64,000 nucleotides of DNA from Margaritifera margaritifera (lineage: Eukaryota > Mollusca > Bivalvia > Unionida > Margaritiferidae). A program made the position numbers and the translations under genes. Of the stretch, positions 60,139 through 64,000 are shown in pieces (position 1 is the first letter of the stretch; each line of letters begins with the position of its first letter). The DNA lies in contig JAQPZY010001638.1 in the NCBI GenBank assembly GCA_029931535.1, positions 5,022,001 to 5,086,000 of the forward strand. Reading direction: 5' to 3'. Under the pieces are notes generated by a model that was given only the letters and a program-made list of their open reading frames with translations, made no database searches and was not told the origin of the DNA.

Positions 60139-60411
60139 AATAACACTAAAATGGACGTGACTAAATGTTGTATTAAACTTCGGGAACCGTCACGGACTTT
60201 AGCGTTGACTAGAAAAAATCCGGAACATTAGATTATAATGGCCTAGACTAAAAGTAACACTAAAATTCCGAAATCGTACCGGACGTTAGCGGAGACTGAA
60301 AATAATCCGGAAAAAAAATGAAAAAAATTGGCTGAGACTAAAAGTAACACTAAACTTCCGAAATTGTACCGGACGTTAGCGTAGACTGAAAATAATCCGG
60401 AAAAAAAATGG
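60139..60411. repeat. ~85-bp tandem repeat, three copies
   Basis: The unit contains taacactaaaattccgaaat, then cgtaccggacgttagcggag and actgaaaataatccgg. The first copy is the most diverged. It leads directly into the minisatellite at 60440. Confidence 0.88.
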
Positions 60412-60439
60412 AAATTTTTTTTTGATTTTTTAAATTTTG

Positions 60440-61420
60440 TTTATATCAAAACACACACCACACTATCTACATTTTTTTTTTTTTTTTGGGGAAGGGGAAA
60501 TTTTTTAAAAAACAAATCAAAACACACAAACACACTATCTACATTTATTTTTTTGGGAAAGGGGAAATTTAAAAAAAAAAACAAATCAAAACACACAAAC
60601 ACACTATCTACATTTTTTTTTGAGCAGGGGAAATTTTTTAAAAAACAAATCAAAACACACACCACACTATCTACATTTTTTTTTTTTTTTTGGGGGGAAG
60701 GGGAAATTTTTTAAAAAACAAATCAAAACACACAAACACACTATCTACATTTATTTTTTTGGGGAAGGGGAAATTTTTAAAAAAAACAAATCAAAACACA
60801 CAAACACACTATCTACATTTTTTTTTTTTGAGCAGGGGAAATTTTTTAAAAAACAAATCAAAACACACAAACACACTATCTACATTTTTTTTTTTTGGGG
60901 GGGAAGGGGAAATTTTTTAAAAAACAAATCAAAACACACAAACACACTATCTAAATTTTTTTGGGGAAGGGGAAATTTTTTAAAAAAACAAATCAAAACA
61001 CACAAACACACTATCTACATTTTTTTTTTTTGAGCAGGGGAAATTTTTTAAAAAACAAATCAAAACACACAAACACACTATCTACATTTTTTTTTTGGGA
61101 AGGGGAAATTTTTTAAAAAACAAATCAAAACACACAAACACACTATCTACATTTTTTTTTTTTGGGAAGGGGAAATTTTTTAAAAAACAAATCAAAACGC
61201 ACTATCTACATTTTTTTTTTTTAATTTTGGGAAGGGGAAATTTTTTAAAAAACAAATCAAAACACACACAAACACACTATCTACATTTTTTTTTTTTTTT
61301 TTTGGGAAGGGGAAATTTGTTAAAAAACAAATCAAAACACACAACCATTTTTTTTTACTTTTTAAATTTTTTTTTATATCAAAACACACACCACAAATAT
61401 ACAATCCATTTTTTTAAAAA
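60440..61420. repeat. ~70-bp minisatellite, about 14 copies
   Basis: The unit reads acaaatcaaaacacacaaac, acactatctacatttttttt, then gggaaggggaaattttttaa. Length differences lie mostly in the T-run. Long frames occur on both strands (60620-61033 and others) because the units lack stops; their translations are perfectly repetitive and are not genes. Outer partial copies at 60420 and 61350 have a different spacer (ttttatatcaaaacacacac). Confidence 0.95.
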
Positions 61421-61429
61421 AAATTTTAT

Positions 61430-61900
61430 TTGATGGACTGAAAAAGTTGTTGTTGTTGTTGTTGTTGTCTTTGCTGCTGCTGCTGTTGGTGCTGTAGTCT
61501 ATTTCTTTCCTCCCAATTTTAGATCGATAGAAAGAGAGGGAAAGTGGTTTTTTTGTTGGTTTGGTGGGTAAAAAACAAACCACACAACACCATTCAGATA
61601 TATAGATCAATAATAATAATTATATTTTATTCAATGTATATACATTATGTTACTCGTGGTAATAAAAACAATTTCATATAAGTCCAATTTGCGCTGACCT
61701 AAAAATAGGGTTCAGATCGACAGTGAGATAATAGATAGAGGTTTTTAGATCGATAGAAAGAAAAGAGAAAGAACATATTCATTATTTTTTTTCAAATTCA
61801 ATAAAAAACCACACAACACGATTTTTTTTTTCAACAATTCACAAAATTATTTATTCAACAAGAACTATTCTAACAATTTAAAAAAGTAACCATGTAACAA
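61430..61900. other. Spacer with short repeats, downstream of the Polinton protease
   Basis: A (TTG)n/(CTG)n stretch (61446-61500), two copies of tagatcgatagaaag (about 61521 and 61748) and repeated ccacacaacac motifs (about 61580 and 61810). On the minus strand an AATAAA (plus-strand tttatt near 61849) follows the protease stop by about 60 bases and could end its transcript. Confidence 0.6.
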
Positions 61901-61911
61901 TGAAAATTGTT

Positions 61912-62482
61912 TCAAACAGGAACATATTTACAAGGTTGACAACGTTGGGAAGGTAAAGTAAATGTGAAACTTTCTACATGGACATCATCATTTTGATGTA
62001 CACTACGATGGTGAGCTAAAGACAAGAGATAACCATAACGTTGACAAAACCATTGTTGTACTTTAGCATCATTTCGAACATAGTCATTATCAAAATAAGT
62101 CAGTAAATGTTCTAAGGAATATCCAAGACTTCTTTGATGAAGATAATGAACACAATATTGTCCACACACCATAGAATCTGATCCTTGTAGTCTCACATTA
62201 TTGAATCGAGTCGAGATGGCATTTCTTCTCATAAACTCGATGATGTCTTTTTCCAAAGGAGGTAATCCATAAGAATCAAAATATTCCACACAGTGATCGT
62301 TGGGAAAGTACACGGCAACCCAATGGGTTCCTGGTAGATGACTGTCGTCGGTATTGATGACATAAGCCTGAACGATTTTTTGGTTTACGATGAGGTAGTT
62401 CATCTTTAGCACATACCACAGGATTCCAAGAAGAAGTATAGGAACTACGATTCAATAAGTAATGAAGTTCCCTGGTATCCAT
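61912..62482 (-). CDS. Polinton/adintovirus adenain-like cysteine protease, one frameshift
   Basis: Endogenous virus-like gene. Relatives process capsid proteins during virion maturation. The natural start is the ATG at 62482 (MDTRELHYLLNR). The main conserved part lies in a different frame, 62412-61912. The shift falls near a run of six A bases at about 62375-62385 (minus strand), so it is either a one-base indel in the element or a sequence error. Family landmarks in the 166-codon main frame: His30 in GTHWVAVYF, Asp46 in YFDSYGLPP, Gln76 in RLQG, and Cys83 in MVCGQYC, the expected order of the catalytic residues. It lies 12 bp after the stop of the upstream gene. All catalytic residues are present, so decay is slight. 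Confidence 0.85.
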
Positions 62483-62494
62483 TTTTTTTGTCCT

Positions 62495-63022
62495 TCAACA
62501 ACAGAAATATTGAGTCAGCAATGCACACCTGACTTTGAACTCGAATTGATCTGTCTTGTAATTCCAGGAATATTCACGTCGGATAGGCTCTGCACTCTGT
62601 TCAATGAGTCTTTCGATCCGTTTGATCTCCCGAAGAATGAGTGGAGGAGAAGAATAATTCTGCAAGACTTTATACCACTGTGTCAACACATGTTTATCTG
62701 AGATGTTTAACCAGGCATTTTCCAAAAATTCATCCAATTGTTCTTCGCCTGTCAACATCATACATTTGTCGTGTTGTATCTGACTGGGATGATCGGTTTG
62801 ACATCCATAACATTGTTCTTTAATCAGACTGTTAATGATTTTACTCAATTCCTGAGCATAACAGGACACTAACTGTTGTTCTTGTTCTGGCCATCGAGAA
62901 ATAAATCCAGTAAACTCGGTTTTAGGTTCTGAATGAATGACTTCGTCATCATTTGTGGTAGTTTGTGACTTCTCACAAAATTCCTGATCTATTTCCATAG
63001 GTTCTTCTTCTACGTGTTGCAT
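62495..63022 (-). CDS. Polinton-associated Cys/His protein, unknown function
   Basis: An intact 175-codon frame from an ATG at 63022 to a stop at 62495. It has an acidic N-terminus (MQHVEEEPMEIDQEF). A central segment, CYGCQTDHPSQIQHDKCM at about residues 92-109, has the look of a small zinc-binding site. The C-terminal part is helical and charged (LREIKRIERLIEQSAE). Proteins with this CxxC...H...HxxxC core accompany capsid and protease genes in animal Polintons, but their role is not established. It sits 14 bp after the capsid gene and 12 bp before the protease, an arrangement typical of compact viral gene blocks. Confidence 0.7.
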   Translation of the reverse strand: MQHVEEEPMEIDQEFCEKSQTTTNDDEVIHSEPKTEFTGFISRWPEQEQQLVSCYAQELSKIINSLIKEQCYGCQTDHPSQIQHDKCMMLTGEEQLDEFLENAWLNISDKHVLTQWYKVLQNYSSPPLILREIKRIERLIEQSAEPIRREYSWNYKTDQFEFKVRCALLTQYFCC

Positions 63023-63036
63023 CTTTTTTTCTTCTT

Positions 63037-64000
63037 CTAATAGTCTAGAATCACTTCTCTCAAACTGTTGATCTCTAGAGTATTATCAAATTCTGCATAC
63101 AAGACGACGTTCACTGTGTCGGGTAGAGGATCTGCAAACTGAAATTCCACACGAAGTGGGCCTGATTTTATAGGGTGGAAATGTCCTTCATCGCTGCCTT
63201 GGTCCGGAGTGAAATCAAAACCCCACAAAGCATACCCTCCTGCATAATCTTCGTACGAAATGCCGTGGCTGGTGTCGCGCCCTAACTGTCCCGTGGCTTC
63301 AAACAGGCTCAGGTAAGATCGCAAGTAATTTTTATGGCCGTCGCTAAAGTTAGGTTCAAAAGGTCTGGTACACAAGGTCTTACCATCTCGACTGACTTCT
63401 ATCTTGGAGACGTTGTAGTGTTTAAACTCGAACGGATTCTGATCGTGGACTCCGTTGAGGGCTGCATTACTGACGATGCCAATCAGCAAACGTTTGGGGA
63501 GCTGTCCTTGGAAGATGTGATCTTCGACTTTGGATCGGAGTCCAGCGGCTATGGTAAAGGTTTTCACTTCCACTCGTCGCACAGGATACTTGGCAGTGGT
63601 TCTGCTCAAGGATTGACTGATGTCATTGGCTACTTTTGGTAAGACTTCTACACGTCGCACGTAAAGTTTGGCTTCTTGGATTTTGGTTTTCCACTCGTTA
63701 GCATGAGCCATCAAATGGAAGGCGGCACTACTGCGATTCAGTCTCAGGCGTACATCTACTCCGTTCAACAAATACTTGTCTTGCAACCACATGTCCAAAT
63801 GCAAACGATCCATCAGTTCTAAACTTCGTCTGATTTTCTTTCGACGGTCGTTAAATCCCACATTGTGAGGGACTGCTGGAATTATAGGATCACCATCATT
63901 AGCAGAAGTCTTCGCCGGTACTGACAGCTCTGTGTCGTTGAACTTTTCCGAGGTGTCAGGTTTCCAGACCACCGAAGCATCCAGATGAGTGTTCTTGGCT
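63037..64000 (-). CDS. Polinton/adintovirus hexon-like major capsid protein, C-terminal part
   Basis: The frame is open from the right edge of the window (no stop through position 64000) to TAG at 63039-63037: about 320 residues of what is usually a protein of roughly 500 or more. Recognisable segments in order: RSLELMDRLHLDMWLQDKYL and NGVDVRLRLNRSSAAF, KYPVRRVEVKTF, GQLPKRLLIGIVSN, NPFEFKHYNV, EDYAGGYALWGFDFTPDQG, GHFHPIKSGPLRVEFQF and VVLYAEFD near the end. This is the double-jelly-roll capsid protein family of Polintons, often annotated in animal genomes as 'F54H12.2-like'. No stops or frameshifts are seen. The N-terminal part lies outside the window. Confidence 0.85.
   Translation of the reverse strand, partial: AKNTHLDASVVWKPDTSEKFNDTELSVPAKTSANDGDPIIPAVPHNVGFNDRRKKIRRSLELMDRLHLDMWLQDKYLLNGVDVRLRLNRSSAAFHLMAHANEWKTKIQEAKLYVRRVEVLPKVANDISQSLSRTTAKYPVRRVEVKTFTIAAGLRSKVEDHIFQGQLPKRLLIGIVSNAALNGVHDQNPFEFKHYNVSKIEVSRDGKTLCTRPFEPNFSDGHKNYLRSYLSLFEATGQLGRDTSHGISYEDYAGGYALWGFDFTPDQGSDEGHFHPIKSGPLRVEFQFADPLPDTVNVVLYAEFDNTLEINSLREVILDY

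Noticed and set aside
60440..61433. Long frames on both strands, up to 137 codons
   Set aside because: They are translations of a minisatellite without stops; the product is wholly repetitive and frames exist on both strands.

Overview
This is a piece of eukaryotic nuclear DNA, most likely from a marine invertebrate and plausibly a bivalve mollusc. The assignment is inferred from style. The DNA is AT-rich and gene-poor, with long microsatellites, tRNA-derived SINEs, LINE remnants, Gypsy-type LTRs, many small inverted-repeat DNA elements (MITEs), and pieces of Polinton/Maverick (adintovirus-like) elements. There are no bacterial operons, ribosome binding sites, rRNA genes or CRISPR arrays.

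Two host genes can be supported from splice signals, both on the minus strand and both with exons too short to stand out as ORFs. The first is the 5' part of a sacsin-like gene. Its exons at 16524-16417 and 5280-5096 join in the same reading phase across an 11 kb intron. The second exon ends just before the conserved helix of the sacsin HSP90-like ATPase module, and its 3' splice site is duplicated as a 57-bp direct repeat. The second gene is a small unrecognised three-exon gene (53119-52954, 47392-47317, then 46871-46800). Its phases match and a polyadenylation signal lies just downstream.

Layout: 1-2 kb, nothing recognised apart from a hairpin. 2.0-4.5 kb, an antisense CR1-like LINE that has lost its 3' half. 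5.1-5.3 kb, the sacsin-like exon. 5.86-9.54 kb, a dead LINE inserted in a ~45-bp tandem repeat. 10.6-11.2, 14.3-14.9, 18.4-18.9 and 22.1-22.6 kb, arrays rich in TGACC motifs. 15.2-16.4 kb, an array of a palindromic CACTTATAAGTG-like motif. 19.8-21.4 kb, SINEs, one family as three tandem copies. 23.6-25.7 kb, a decayed coding-like island. 28.3-36 kb, a duplication, several MITE/hAT elements with target-site duplications, and a solo LTR inside a minisatellite. 37.6-41.0 kb, a decayed Polinton (PLA2-like protein, integrase, DNA polymerase B) interrupted by a solo LTR. 41.0-42.1 kb, the 3' end of a Gypsy element. 43-53 kb, MITEs, microsatellites and the small three-exon gene. 56.1 kb, a SINE. 59.7-61.4 kb, three minisatellites. 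61.9-64.0 kb, the better preserved capsid module of a second Polinton (protease, Cys/His protein, major capsid protein), running off the right edge.

Most of the history is nested insertion: LINE into satellite, solo LTR into minisatellite, solo LTR into Polinton polymerase. The candidates most worth following are the sacsin-like gene with tandem splice acceptors, the open PLA2-like gene beside ruined neighbours, and the right-edge Polinton module.
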